DNA of 64,000 nt from Cognataquiflexum aquatile. Its GTDB lineage: Bacteria; Bacteroidota; Bacteroidia; Cytophagales; Cyclobacteriaceae. Position 1 is the stretch's first letter. Every line of letters starts with the position of its first letter. Under the pieces are notes generated by a model that was not told the DNA's origin, searched no databases, and was given only the letters and a program-made list of their open reading frames with translations. Location of the stretch: NCBI RefSeq assembly GCF_003316845.1, contig NZ_QMIK01000004.1:620001-684000 (forward strand). The letters are read 5' to 3'. Positions 1 to 9,393 of this stretch are shown piece after piece. A program made the position numbers and the translations under genes.

Positions 1-2155
1 ATCGGAGTTGACAGGCATCGCCCATAAAGGTAGACTATACACCCTTTGGGAAACTTTGGTGATACTTCCCGAATCCAATAAAGTAATGGGTAGAACCAAT
101 ACAGTGACTTTTGCAGATGCCGGATTTTTTAAAATTTTCCCCAGAAAATGGCTGGCAGGAAGCCCTGAAAACTCACTGGAAAATCCCAATTCTGCGGTAA
201 TCAGTCTTGCTTCACTGGAAAAGTATTTTCCCGGGCAACAGCCTTTGGATGTTTTGGGCAAGGAAATTATATATTCCGATGCAGATACCATCTCTGCGCA
301 GGTGACAGGTGTGGTGGCTGATTTTGAAGAAAATACCGACCTCGTTTTTACCGATTTCATTTCCTTTGCCACGATCAAAAGCATGGAAAAAGAAAATTGG
401 TTCGGCCTTGATTCTTGGGGAAATGTCAATTCCAGTTCCCAGCTTTTTATCAAAAAAGAATTTCTAAAGTCCGAAGCAGACCTGAACCTGGGTCTGGACA
501 ATATCTCCAAAAAGTACCTCAACAAAGAAGGGGGAAATTCAAGATTCACCATACAACCTTTGTCAGAAATCCATTTTGACCAATCTGATCCGGGTCCGCA
601 ATCCGTCTCCAAGGTATTCCTGAAAGGCCTGATTTTTATTGGTTTGATCATTTTGACATTGGCATGTCTGAATTTTATCAACCTCGAAACAGCCCAAGCA
701 ATCGGCCGGGCCAAGGAAGTGGGAATCAGAAAAACCCTTGGAGGTGACAGGTCCCAATTGGTCTTTCAGTTTTTGTCAGAAACATACCTGATTGTTTTCT
801 TTTCCTGCCTTTTGGGCATTGTGCTGACAGAGGGATTGGCGATGGTTTTCAGAAATTACCTTCCTTCAGGTCTCGAAGTGGATTATCTCAGTCTGGAAAA
901 CCTTGGGTTTTTGTCAGTGATTTCCATTTTGTTGACACTTTTGGCGGGTATTTATCCTTCACTTATTTTGGCCAATTATGATCCGCAGCGTGCCCTAAAA
1001 GGAGAGAAGGAACAAAGCGGAAAATTTTCCATCGGGGTTTTTCTAAGAAAAAACCTGGCTGTCCTTCAATTTGCGAGTTCTATCGCTTTCATCATTTTGG
1101 TTTCGGTGATTTCATTTCAGATGAAATACCTTTCAAGCCAACCATTAGGCTTTGAACGTGAGGCAGTGGTCTATACCCAACTGCCATTTATGGCCGGTGT
1201 AGACAAAGCCGAAAGGATAAGAGAGCGGATCTCTCAGTTCACCTTCGTCAAAAATGCTAGTTTGAGTGGGGATTTGGTATCTTCTGATGGGCTTTGGACT
1301 TCTGATTTATATGTACCAAAAGACACTTCAGAAACGCGCCATATCGTCCAAGTCAAAAATGTCGATTCGTCTTTCGTCGCTGTCAACGGCCTCAAGATTC
1401 TTTCAGGAAAAACCGGATCAAACCAAGCCGACGAAATCATGGTCAATGAGGCTTTTACCAAAGAAATCGGAGCGGCAAGTCCTGATGAAGTCGTGGGAAA
1501 ATTGGTGAGGTTCGGTGCCACCCAGAGAAAAATCACCGGAGTGGTCAATGATTTTAATTCGCGGACTTTGAGGGAAGAAATCCGGCCTTTGGTATTCTCT
1601 TATGTTCCTGAAGGTTTTCATGTGTTGAATATCAAACTCGAAAAAGGATATAATCTCGCTCTCGCCAAAACTGAAATGGAGGGAATCTTCAAGGAAATTT
1701 ATCCCTATGATGAATCCGAATTCAAATTTTTGGATGATGCCATAGCCTCTTTTTACGAGGAGGACATGAAAATCAGAAATGTATTGGGCATGGCCTGTAT
1801 CCTTGCGGTGATCATCTCCGCGATGGGGTTATTTGGGCTTTCATCCTATACGATTGCGCAGCGAACAAAAGAAATCAGCATCAGAAAAGTGTTGGGCGCG
1901 TCCATTATGCAGATTTTGGGACTGATATCACGGGAATATGTCATCCTGATTTTGGTGTCCTTTGTCTTGGCAGTGTATCCTGCCTATTATTTTCTAAACG
2001 AGTGGCTGAATTCCTTTAGTTACAAAGTGGAAATGCCTTATTTCATTTATGGGCTTTCAGGCCTTGGGGTAATGTTTCTCTGCCTGCTGATCGTAGGGTT
2101 ACATTCCTATGCTGCTGCCCAGACCAATCCTGCGAAGATTTTGAAGGATGAATGA
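1..2155 (+). CDS. MacB/FtsX-type ABC transporter permease, 5' end cut by window
   Basis: The reading frame is already open at base 2, so the N-terminal part (about 70-80 residues compared with the paralogues downstream) lies outside the window; the TTG at 8 is not a credible start. The 715 visible residues contain a periplasmic MacB-like core, a first FtsX membrane block (from about residue 205, with the motif AKEVGIRKTLGG), a middle membrane segment near 345-365, a second periplasmic core and a C-terminal FtsX block (about 598-710, with KEISIRKVLGAS). This two-FtsX-domain architecture is typical of Bacteroidota permeases that work with a separate MacB/LolD-like ATPase as mechanotransmission or lipoprotein/peptide export systems. 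Substrate unknown. Three paralogues follow on the same strand. Confidence 0.9.
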   Translation, partial: SELTGIAHKGRLYTLWETLVILPESNKVMGRTNTVTFADAGFFKIFPRKWLAGSPENSLENPNSAVISLASLEKYFPGQQPLDVLGKEIIYSDADTISAQVTGVVADFEENTDLVFTDFISFATIKSMEKENWFGLDSWGNVNSSSQLFIKKEFLKSEADLNLGLDNISKKYLNKEGGNSRFTIQPLSEIHFDQSDPGPQSVSKVFLKGLIFIGLIILTLACLNFINLETAQAIGRAKEVGIRKTLGGDRSQLVFQFLSETYLIVFFSCLLGIVLTEGLAMVFRNYLPSGLEVDYLSLENLGFLSVISILLTLLAGIYPSLILANYDPQRALKGEKEQSGKFSIGVFLRKNLAVLQFASSIAFIILVSVISFQMKYLSSQPLGFEREAVVYTQLPFMAGVDKAERIRERISQFTFVKNASLSGDLVSSDGLWTSDLYVPKDTSETRHIVQVKNVDSSFVAVNGLKILSGKTGSNQADEIMVNEAFTKEIGAASPDEVVGKLVRFGATQRKITGVVNDFNSRTLREEIRPLVFSYVPEGFHVLNIKLEKGYNLALAKTEMEGIFKEIYPYDESEFKFLDDAIASFYEEDMKIRNVLGMACILAVIISAMGLFGLSSYTIAQRTKEISIRKVLGASIMQILGLISREYVILILVSFVLAVYPAYYFLNEWLNSFSYKVEMPYFIYGLSGLGVMFLCLLIVGLHSYAAAQTNPAKILKDE

Positions 2156-2539
2156 GTTTATGAAGACATAAGATGCAAGACTGAATTCTCGAAAGGAAGA
2201 GGATGTCTTGAAGGTACAAAGTATTAAGTACCAAGTACCAAGACCCGTGACGACGCAGACAACCACCTAAAAAATGTAAGGTGCAAGATCGAGGGAATTC
2301 AAAATTTAGAATGATGAATTAAAAATGACTTGGTATTCGTCACTCTGAGTGAAGCGAAGAGTCTCAATTTAGAGAGATTCTTCACATCCGCGGGTTGCGG
2401 TTCAGAATGTCGGATTCCACATCCTGACAACGCGAAGCAGAAAACCATTACAACAACTAGAACAACTACAACCTTACAGCTTTCCAACCTTTAAATTTTA
2501 AAATTTTCCAATCTTTCAATTTTCCAATCTTCAAATTCC
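2156..2539. repeat. Repeat-filled gap between permease genes (REP-like copy 1)
   Basis: No coding potential is seen. The gap holds a short-word stretch (AAGTACCAAGTACCAAG near 2226-2242), then a 163-bp element at 2311-2473 that recurs at 4996-5158 with about 8 mismatches, and finally a TTTCCAATCTTTCAATTTTCCAATC word array running almost to the next start codon. Inside the 163-bp element, CACTCTGAG...GAAGAGTCTC at 2341-2365 and GAGATTCTTC...TCAGAATG at 2374-2409 form an imperfect inverted pair, as in REP/BIME-like elements. Promoter position cannot be assigned. Confidence 0.8.
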
Positions 2540-4954
2540 ATGTGGACATACTACCTTAAAATAGCTTGGCGTAACCTGAGGAAAAACAAACTTTTCTCAG
2601 CCTTAAACATTTTGGGCCTATCTATCGGAATGGCTGTCTGCATCGTAATTCTCCTGTTTGTAAACTATGAAAGGGATTTTGATTCGATTCATACCAAGAA
2701 TATCTACCGACTAAACGAAGTGCAAAAATGGGAGGGCATGGTTGCTCCCCAAAATGTGGCACTTTCTATGTATCCTATGGGGCCGACTTTGGTGGAAGAA
2801 TTTCCTGAAATCCTCAATTTCACAAGGGTTCGGCCGGGAGGAGAGATGAAACTTCGACAAAACGAAATAGCACATACGCTGTCGGAGACCCTGTGGGCAG
2901 ATTCCTCTTTCTTCCAAATTTTTGATTTCAAAATGCTGCAGGGTGATCCTGCGACGGCTTTGGTAAAACCCGGTAGCCTAGTGCTCACCGAAACCACTGC
3001 TGTTCAACTGTTTGGAGATGAGCCTGCCATGGGCAAAGTCCTGACCTTATCGGAGGCCGACAGTTCCTACTTTACAGTAACGGGAATTCTGGCTGATGTT
3101 CCGGAAAATTCTCACCTCCGGTTTGATGGTCTGACTTCTTTTAGTACGTATGCAGGCCCTCAAAATATGGAGAACTGGGGAGGAAACTGGCTGACAACCT
3201 ATCTCGAACTGGTCGATGGATCGGATATTGATTACCTGGAATCCAAATTTCCTGCCTATCTAGTTTCCCATATGTCTGAAGAAGGGGCTGAAGGGTACAA
3301 GCTTTTCTTGCAGCCATTGGAAGATATCCATGCCAACTCCACGGATATCACCCATGACTACCTCAATTATCAGAAATTTGACGGAGCCTACACCCGGATA
3401 TTCTTTTATATCGCACTTATCGTGTTGATTATTGCAGGGATAAATTTTGTGAACCTTTCCTCCGCCAAATCCATCAACAGAGCCCTTGAGATCGGTGTGC
3501 GCAAAGCCTCCGGAGCTTCAAGAAGACAGCTATATTTTCAATTCATCGCAGAGTCGGTCTTGATCAGTTTTATTGCAATGTTTCTTGCCGTGATATTGGT
3601 TAGCCTTGCATTGCCCTTACTCAGTGAATTCAGTCAGCGAAAGTTAGAGTTGCATTTGTTTAGCGACCCCATCCTATTGGGATCCCTACTCCTTGGTGCC
3701 CTGGCAGTAGGCATTGTTTCCGGCATCTATCCGGCAGTGTATTTGTCTAGTTTCCAACCGGTCAAGGTCCTGAAAGGCTCCGTGGAGTCAGGAAAGAGAA
3801 AATCCGATTTCCGGAATATCCTGGTTGTTGTCCAGTTTAGCTGTGCGATATTTTTGATCATTTCTACATTTTTTGCCTCCCGACAAGTGCGGTATATGCA
3901 GGAGAAAGATTTGGGATTTTCACATGATCAGGTAGTGACCATTCCCATCAACGAACGTTATTCACCGAAGTATGACCTCCTGAAAGAAAAATTGCTATCC
4001 AATACACTGGTGGTCAAAGTGACAGGGTCACAGCAGCGATTGGGGAACAACCTGCATCAGACCTCCGTGAATTACAAAGGTGATGGACCTGTCAGAGGCC
4101 TGACCACTTCCCAAGTTGTGGTGGATCCGGATTATCTTGATGTCTATCAGATGGAGTTGGTCGTCGGGAGAAATTTCCGGGATTCAGAGGCAGACAACGG
4201 CAAGACCTATATCATCAATGAGGCATTGGCTGAGGAGTTGCTGAAAGAGAGTGGAGGTGACAAGCCACTCGAATCGCTGGTTGGTCACCAATTTGGTTTT
4301 GGGTTTAATGGACTGGACTCTGTCGGTCAGATCGTCGGAATAGTAAAGAACTTCAACTTCAATTCCCTGCACCACAAGATCGAAACCCTTGCACTTTTCA
4401 ATCAGAAGGATTGGGGCTATGGGGAAGTTTCTGTCAAAATTGCAGGAGATAGAGTTCCTGAAGCCCTTGCCCATATCGAATCGGTGTGGAATACGGTGAT
4501 TCCTGAGAGTGAATTTGAGTATGAGTTTTTGGATGATCATTTCACGGAATTGTATCGGGCTGATAATACCGTGAATGTTATCATTGGGATGCTGACAATT
4601 CTTTCCATTTTAATTTCGTGTTTGGGATTATTTGGATTGGCATCATTTACCATTGAGCAGAGAAAAAAAGAAATAGGCATCCGCAAAGTTTTAGGGAGCT
4701 CAATTTCAGGTGTCGTGGCCATGTTGTCCACCGATTTTATAAAATTGGTTTTGGTAGCGATTTTTATTGCCATCCCGGTTGCATGGTTTGTGGTAGACAG
4801 CTGGATTCAGGACTTTGCGTACCGGATAGATTTGGATTGGTGGGTGTTTGGTTTAGCCGGAATGGTTGCCCTCATTATTGCTTTGGCTACTGTCAGTTCA
4901 CAGGCCTTCAAAGCCGCGATGATGAATCCTGTGGATAGCCTTAAGAGCGAATAA
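2540..4954 (+). CDS. MacB/FtsX-type ABC transporter permease
   Basis: An 804-residue integral membrane protein starting MWTYYLKIAWRNL, the N-terminus shared by its paralogues here, which supports the start. Visible parts are TM1 (about 17-46), a MacB-like periplasmic core (about 50-270), FtsX block one (about 285-410, motif ALEIGVRKASGASRRQL), a central TM (about 430-450), a second periplasmic core, and FtsX block two (about 675-800, motif KKEIGIRKVLGSS). Such proteins couple ATP hydrolysis by a cytoplasmic ABC ATPase to periplasmic movements. No ATPase gene is adjacent; the nearest is at 14993. It sits between two copies of a 163-bp repeat. Substrate cannot be inferred. Confidence 0.93.
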   Translation: MWTYYLKIAWRNLRKNKLFSALNILGLSIGMAVCIVILLFVNYERDFDSIHTKNIYRLNEVQKWEGMVAPQNVALSMYPMGPTLVEEFPEILNFTRVRPGGEMKLRQNEIAHTLSETLWADSSFFQIFDFKMLQGDPATALVKPGSLVLTETTAVQLFGDEPAMGKVLTLSEADSSYFTVTGILADVPENSHLRFDGLTSFSTYAGPQNMENWGGNWLTTYLELVDGSDIDYLESKFPAYLVSHMSEEGAEGYKLFLQPLEDIHANSTDITHDYLNYQKFDGAYTRIFFYIALIVLIIAGINFVNLSSAKSINRALEIGVRKASGASRRQLYFQFIAESVLISFIAMFLAVILVSLALPLLSEFSQRKLELHLFSDPILLGSLLLGALAVGIVSGIYPAVYLSSFQPVKVLKGSVESGKRKSDFRNILVVVQFSCAIFLIISTFFASRQVRYMQEKDLGFSHDQVVTIPINERYSPKYDLLKEKLLSNTLVVKVTGSQQRLGNNLHQTSVNYKGDGPVRGLTTSQVVVDPDYLDVYQMELVVGRNFRDSEADNGKTYIINEALAEELLKESGGDKPLESLVGHQFGFGFNGLDSVGQIVGIVKNFNFNSLHHKIETLALFNQKDWGYGEVSVKIAGDRVPEALAHIESVWNTVIPESEFEYEFLDDHFTELYRADNTVNVIIGMLTILSILISCLGLFGLASFTIEQRKKEIGIRKVLGSSISGVVAMLSTDFIKLVLVAIFIAIPVAWFVVDSWIQDFAYRIDLDWWVFGLAGMVALIIALATVSSQAFKAAMMNPVDSLKSE

Positions 4955-5200
4955 ATAGAAGCGAGAGACGAGACTTGGGGAATTCAGAGTTAAGGATGAT
5001 GAATTAAAAATGACTTAGTATTCGTCACTCTGAGTGAAGCGAAGAGTCTCAATTTAAAGAGATTCTTCACCTCCGCAGGTTGCGGTTCAGAATGACGGAT
5101 TCCACATCCTGACAACGCGAAGCAGACAACCATTACAACAACTAGAACAATTATAACCATTCCAACAAAACAAGCCTCCAAACTTTAAACAAAACCCGCC
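4955..5200. repeat. Gap with REP-like element copy 2
   Basis: Contains the second copy (4996-5158) of the 163-bp element also found at 2311-2473, about 95% identical by eye, including the inverted pair CACTCTGAG/TCAGAATGA and the tail CCATTACAACAACTAGAACAA. It ends about 40 bp before the next start codon. No gene is seen. Confidence 0.8.
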
Positions 5201-7558
5201 ATGTGGAAAAACTATCTGAAAATCGCCTGGAGAAATATCCTGAGAAGTAAAGGATTTTCCATTATCAATATCGGTGGGTTAGGAATCGGGATTGCAGCTT
5301 CTGTTTTGATCTTGATCTGGATCCAATTTGAGCTTTCGATCGACAGGTTTTATGCCCATTCGGATCGGGTTTATGCAGTTTGGCGCTATACCACTATGGA
5401 CGGCGAAGTGTTGAGTTGGGATTATACACCTGCGCCTTATGGTCCAGCATTGAAAGACAAGTTTCCTGAAGTGGAAGCAACCACAAGGCTTACAGAATGG
5501 GACCCACATCTTTTGACCGTGGGATCAAACAGCTTCTATGAAAAGACAACTTTTGTGGATCCCGGTTTCTTTAAGTTGTTTACTTTTGAAGTCATTTCCG
5601 GTGATACTGAGTCTGCTTTGTCTGTTCCGGATGGTATTATTCTTACCAAAACAGTTGCAGAAAAGCTTTTTGGAAAGGAAGATCCAATGGGAAAAACAGT
5701 TGTTTTAGAAAAGCAACTTGATTTCCAGGTCATGGCCGTGGTCCAGGATTTACCTCAAAACACCAACTTCAATTTCACTGTCTTTTTGCCCTTCAAAAAA
5801 CTGGAATCAATGGGTTGGGCGGATTCTTTTTGGGGCAATAATTCTTACAGGACTTTTGCAATGCTTCATGAAAGTACAGATGTAAATGAATTCAATGAAA
5901 AATTTGCAGGATTTACTGCCCTGAATACGGAAGACAAAAGCGTAAGCGATTTTTTGTTTCCCATGTCTGACCTGCATCTGTATTCTAAATTTGAGAACGG
6001 TGTTTCTGTCGGCGGCCGGATCGAGCTGATACGATTGTTTGGGGGAGTAGCGCTTGTCATTTTGCTTTTGGCCTGTATTAATTTTATCAACCTCAGCACT
6101 GCCCAAAGTGAAAACAGGGCAAAAGAAGTCGGTGTTAGAAAGATTTCAGGTGCCGGAAGGGGAATGTTGGTTTGGCAGTTTTTAGTTGAATCAGTCATGA
6201 TTGCCTTGTTTGCTTATGGTTTTGCATTGACCATTGTTGCGATAGCTTTGCCTTACTTCAGCAATTTTATCGGAAAGGAACTTCAAAGTCCCTTTTTCCA
6301 GCCTTTGTTTTGGGTGATTTCTTTTGTCTATATCATGGTCATCGGGATATTGGCCGGAAGTTATCCTGCTTTTTTGATGAGTTCCTTCAAGCCTACGGCT
6401 GTTTTCAAACTGAAGTTGAATGCCCGCAAATATTGGGTAAATCCCCGTGAGGCTTTGGTGGTTTTCCAATTTGCAGTGGTAGCGATATTGATTTCGAGCG
6501 TATGGATTATCCGCGATCAGATGAACCATGTCCAAACAAGGGATCTTGGGTTGGACAAGGAAAACCTCATTTACCATCAGGTCTCCGGAACAATGCAGGA
6601 AAACATGGTGGCTTTCCGCAATGAACTGTTGGCTCTGAAAGAGGTCAATTCTGTCAGTTATACTTTTTCTCCCATTACTGAGCTGCACAGTGATACCAAT
6701 ATGATGAAATGGCAGGGCAAAGATGATAGTTACAGACCCGCCATGTACAGAATGGGAGCAGATGCGAACTTGGTTGAAACTGCCGGATTTGAGTTGATTG
6801 CAGGAAGGGATATCGATGTATATACTTTCCCAAGTGACAGCAATGCAGTTTTGATCAATGAAACCGCAGCTAAGAGAATGGGATTTGAAGATCCTTTGGG
6901 ACAGGTGATCCAAGACGATGACCTGAGTTTTACTGTTGTCGGCGTGGTGAAGGATTTTATAATGGGATCGCCTTTTGATGAGGTATTGCCTATTTTGGTT
7001 TTTGGTCCAAAAAGAAATCTGAGTTTTATCCATGTTCGTCTAAATCCCGGAGAGGACTATTCGGAAATACTGGCAAATGTTGAAGACGTTTTTGCAAAGT
7101 TCAATCCGGGAGCTCCTTTTGATTATAATTTTGTAGATCAGGTCCATGCCCGAAAGTTTGAATCCCAGAAACGTACGGCTCAATTGACCGGATTATTTAC
7201 GGTCTTGGCTGTTCTCATTTCCTGCATGGGGCTTTTTGGATTGGCTACTTTCATAGCTGAACAACGAAGAAAGGAAATCTCAGTCAGGAAAGTTTTAGGG
7301 GCATCCATTCCCGGTTTGGTGAGGTTGATATCTTCCGAATTTACAAAGTTGGTCCTGATCGCTGTGTTGCTTGGAATACCAGTCACATGGTATTTTATGG
7401 ATTCTTGGTTAGAAACCTTTGATTATAGAATCTCCATCGATTGGAAGATATTCCTTTGGACAGCGCTTGCGGCTTTGGGGATCGCATTTTTGACAGTCAG
7501 TTCACAGGCCATCAAAACCGCCATGATCAATCCGGCAAAAGTTTTGAAAAGCGAGTGA
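5201..7558 (+). CDS. MacB/FtsX-type ABC transporter permease
   Basis: A 785-residue paralogue of the neighbouring permeases, starting MWKNYLKIAWRNI. It has TM1 (about 17-45), a MacB-like periplasmic core, FtsX block one with AKEVGVRKISGAGRG (about 308-322), a central TM after REALVVFQFAVVAILISS, a second periplasmic core, and FtsX block two with RKEISVRKVLGAS (about residue 690). The family acts as dimers with one MacB/LolD-like ATPase per protomer. Paralogy rather than close duplication is indicated, because the periplasmic parts differ strongly from the preceding gene. Each permease is separated from the next by repeats, so separate transcription is possible. Confidence 0.93.
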   Translation: MWKNYLKIAWRNILRSKGFSIINIGGLGIGIAASVLILIWIQFELSIDRFYAHSDRVYAVWRYTTMDGEVLSWDYTPAPYGPALKDKFPEVEATTRLTEWDPHLLTVGSNSFYEKTTFVDPGFFKLFTFEVISGDTESALSVPDGIILTKTVAEKLFGKEDPMGKTVVLEKQLDFQVMAVVQDLPQNTNFNFTVFLPFKKLESMGWADSFWGNNSYRTFAMLHESTDVNEFNEKFAGFTALNTEDKSVSDFLFPMSDLHLYSKFENGVSVGGRIELIRLFGGVALVILLLACINFINLSTAQSENRAKEVGVRKISGAGRGMLVWQFLVESVMIALFAYGFALTIVAIALPYFSNFIGKELQSPFFQPLFWVISFVYIMVIGILAGSYPAFLMSSFKPTAVFKLKLNARKYWVNPREALVVFQFAVVAILISSVWIIRDQMNHVQTRDLGLDKENLIYHQVSGTMQENMVAFRNELLALKEVNSVSYTFSPITELHSDTNMMKWQGKDDSYRPAMYRMGADANLVETAGFELIAGRDIDVYTFPSDSNAVLINETAAKRMGFEDPLGQVIQDDDLSFTVVGVVKDFIMGSPFDEVLPILVFGPKRNLSFIHVRLNPGEDYSEILANVEDVFAKFNPGAPFDYNFVDQVHARKFESQKRTAQLTGLFTVLAVLISCMGLFGLATFIAEQRRKEISVRKVLGASIPGLVRLISSEFTKLVLIAVLLGIPVTWYFMDSWLETFDYRISIDWKIFLWTALAALGIAFLTVSSQAIKTAMINPAKVLKSE

Positions 7559-7992
7559 TTTGGATGAAGTGAGAGCCAATAAACGAGACTTGGAGAATTT
7601 ATGATGGTGAATTCAGAATATCGGGTTCTCTTCAACGAGATAACCTGACAACCCGACAACAATAATAAAGTGAAGCAGACAGCCATTACAACAACTAGAA
7701 CCATTACAACCATTACAACATCTAGAACCAGATTAAATGAGATTCTTCACCTTTGCAGGCTGCAGTTCAGAATGACGGATTCCCAAACCCGAAAACAGTA
7801 ACAACCTGAAGCAGTCAACCAAAAAAGACCCAAGATACAGTGAAAGTCCAAGTCCGAAGACTTGAACTATTGAATTCCCCAAACCCGACAACATTGACAA
7901 CCTTATAACGCGAAGCAGACAACCATTACAACAACTACAACTATTACAACCACAATAACCAATTAACCAAATAACCCCTTAACCAGAAAAGC
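7559..7992. repeat. Gap with low-complexity AC-rich words and a half REP-like element
   Basis: No gene is seen. The stretch holds several runs of CATTACAACAACTA/GAACCATTACAAC words (7684-7730 and 7921-7950) and a right-half copy of the REP-like element (7739-7783, GATTCTTCACC...TTCAGAATGACGGATTCC). The last part (CCAATTAACCAAATAACCCCTTAACCAG, in pieces) runs to the stop codon of the convergent methyltransferase gene. Confidence 0.7.
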
Positions 7993-8706
7993 TCATTCCT
8001 TCTCAAAAACCAAAAAGTGCTGTATTTTCATAAACTGACCGTTTTGTATAAGTATGAAGCCATTGGCTGACAACTCTTTGGTAACCTGCTCGACAGTCAT
8101 TTTATGAAGTCTTTTGATGGCGACTTTTGGGTCCTCTCCACGGTATTCGATCAGGAGGAGTTTGCCGTCCGGTTTGAGGGATTTTTTGATGTTCTGTAGT
8201 ACCTCATGCGGATACTCCAACTCATGGTACACGTCTACCATGATGGCAAGGTCAATGGAATTTTCTGGAAGCATGGGTGATTTCTCTGTTCCTTTGATCG
8301 TCACCACATTGTCGAAGCCGAGTTCTTTGCTGCGATCCTCCAAGTATTTGATCGCAGGATCCTGGATTTCGACGGCATACACTTTGCCCTCAGGTACTTT
8401 CTTGGCGATTCTGAAAGTATAATATCCCGATCCCGCTCCGATATCCGCTACTACACTCTTTTTGTCAATGGGAAGGTTTTTGATTGCCAACTCTGTATTT
8501 TCTTCCTGCGGACGGGTGGATCGTTCCAGCCAACTCATACCCATAAAGTTCATGACCTGTGATATTTCCCTCCCCATATAGACTTTGCCGGTGCCGTCAC
8601 GGTCAGGGGTTTTGTAAGTGTAGATGGCATCGGTTTTTGTTTGGGTTTGCCCAAATAGAGTTGATACGAAGAAAAGGAGAATGATAGGCAGCAGAAATTT
8701 TTTCAT
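7993..8706 (-). CDS. Exported class I SAM-dependent methyltransferase
   Basis: A 237-residue protein with a clear N-terminal hydrophobic signal sequence (MKKFLLPIILLFFVSTLFG, probable cleavage before QTQTK) followed by a Rossmann methyltransferase domain. Motif I is VADIGAGSGYYTF (about 86-98), the acidic end of strand 2 is VYAVEIQD, and motif IV resembles IDLAIMVDVYHEL. The family transfers methyl groups from S-adenosylmethionine; the acceptor is unknown. A signal peptide is odd because SAM is a cytoplasmic cofactor. It is convergent with the preceding permease and appears monocistronic. A short dyad (GAATAC-TGTTC-GTATTC, 8794-8810) lies upstream. Confidence 0.88.
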   Translation of the reverse strand: MKKFLLPIILLFFVSTLFGQTQTKTDAIYTYKTPDRDGTGKVYMGREISQVMNFMGMSWLERSTRPQEENTELAIKNLPIDKKSVVADIGAGSGYYTFRIAKKVPEGKVYAVEIQDPAIKYLEDRSKELGFDNVVTIKGTEKSPMLPENSIDLAIMVDVYHELEYPHEVLQNIKKSLKPDGKLLLIEYRGEDPKVAIKRLHKMTVEQVTKELSANGFILIQNGQFMKIQHFLVFEKE

Positions 8707-9040
8707 GGCGAAAAGGAAATTCAGTAAAAAGAAATCTTAACAATATACCCAAAAAACGCCCTTTACCTGTAATTGTTTTGACCGATACTGGACGAATACT
8801 GTTCGTATTCAAAGAAGGGTTTAGATTGAAACCTATCCAATTGAAGAAATAACGAAGATTTGACCTTTGGCATGTTTTTGGGCTTAGTGGATTCAGGCAA
8901 CCACAAAAACGGTTTTAATTTTCCTGAATCCTAAACCAACTATTTTCAAGGACAATTAGAATGGATGTTTTGGGCTAAGGTTTTCCGCCTCAAAAACCGA
9001 AACGTTCTTTCCATCGAGGTATTTTAGTTTAGTTATATAG

Positions 9041-9078
9041 AGCAAGGTTTGGATCCTGTCCAGGCCTTGCTTTTTTTT
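9041..9078 (+). terminator. Orphan intrinsic terminator
   Basis: AGCAAGG (9041-9047) pairs with CCTTGCT (9065-9071), with an inner CCTG/CAGG pairing, followed by eight T. No plus-strand gene precedes it for more than 1.4 kb, so it may end an unrecognised small RNA or be a relic. Confidence 0.6.
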
Positions 9079-9297
9079 GCCCGTAGGCGAACAATAATGT
9101 CCGTGATTTTATGGATTTTCACCTCCAATCAGCGATTATTTACTGTTTTGGATGTTTTTCGATTGGCATGGTAGTGGGAAGGAAGTTAGTAGGTTAAGAA
9201 GGATGGAAGTAGGGAAGTATGGAGTACGATTTTCGAGGCAAATCAAGGATTGAATGCTAAGGCTTACATCCTGCGTTTTTTCTAAATGATAAGGCAA

Positions 9298-9388
9298 AGT
9301 CTTGCTTCTCGGCTCTCGGTTCTTGTCACTCGGTTCTTGTTTCTCGCTTCTCGCTTCTTGTGTCTCACGTCTCAAATCTCACATCTAA
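9298..9388. repeat. Short-word array TCTCGCTTCTTG/TCTCACGTC
   Basis: Successive imperfect words (TCTCGGCTCTCGGTTCTTG, TCTCGCTTCTCGCTTCTTG, TGTCTCACGTCTCAAATCTC) end about 5 bp before the ATG at 9394. The same words recur at 14955-14990 and 47591-47625. The array is open in frame with the following gene for 36 codons, which would lengthen the protein artificially. Confidence 0.75.
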
Positions 9389-9393
9389 ATAAT

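Larger units (their letters stand above)
8707..9393. other. Long intergenic region with orphan terminator and short-word repeat
   Basis: No open reading frame looks real. It contains the upstream region of the methyltransferase with a 17-bp dyad at 8794-8810, a terminator-like hairpin on the plus strand at 9041-9078 that has no gene before it, and a TCTCGSTTCTTG-type word array (about 9298-9388) that ends a few bases before the next start codon. Confidence 0.6.

Noticed and set aside
6191-7033. A 280-codon open frame on the minus strand
   Set aside because: Antisense shadow of the permease at 5201-7558 with no domain or plausible start.
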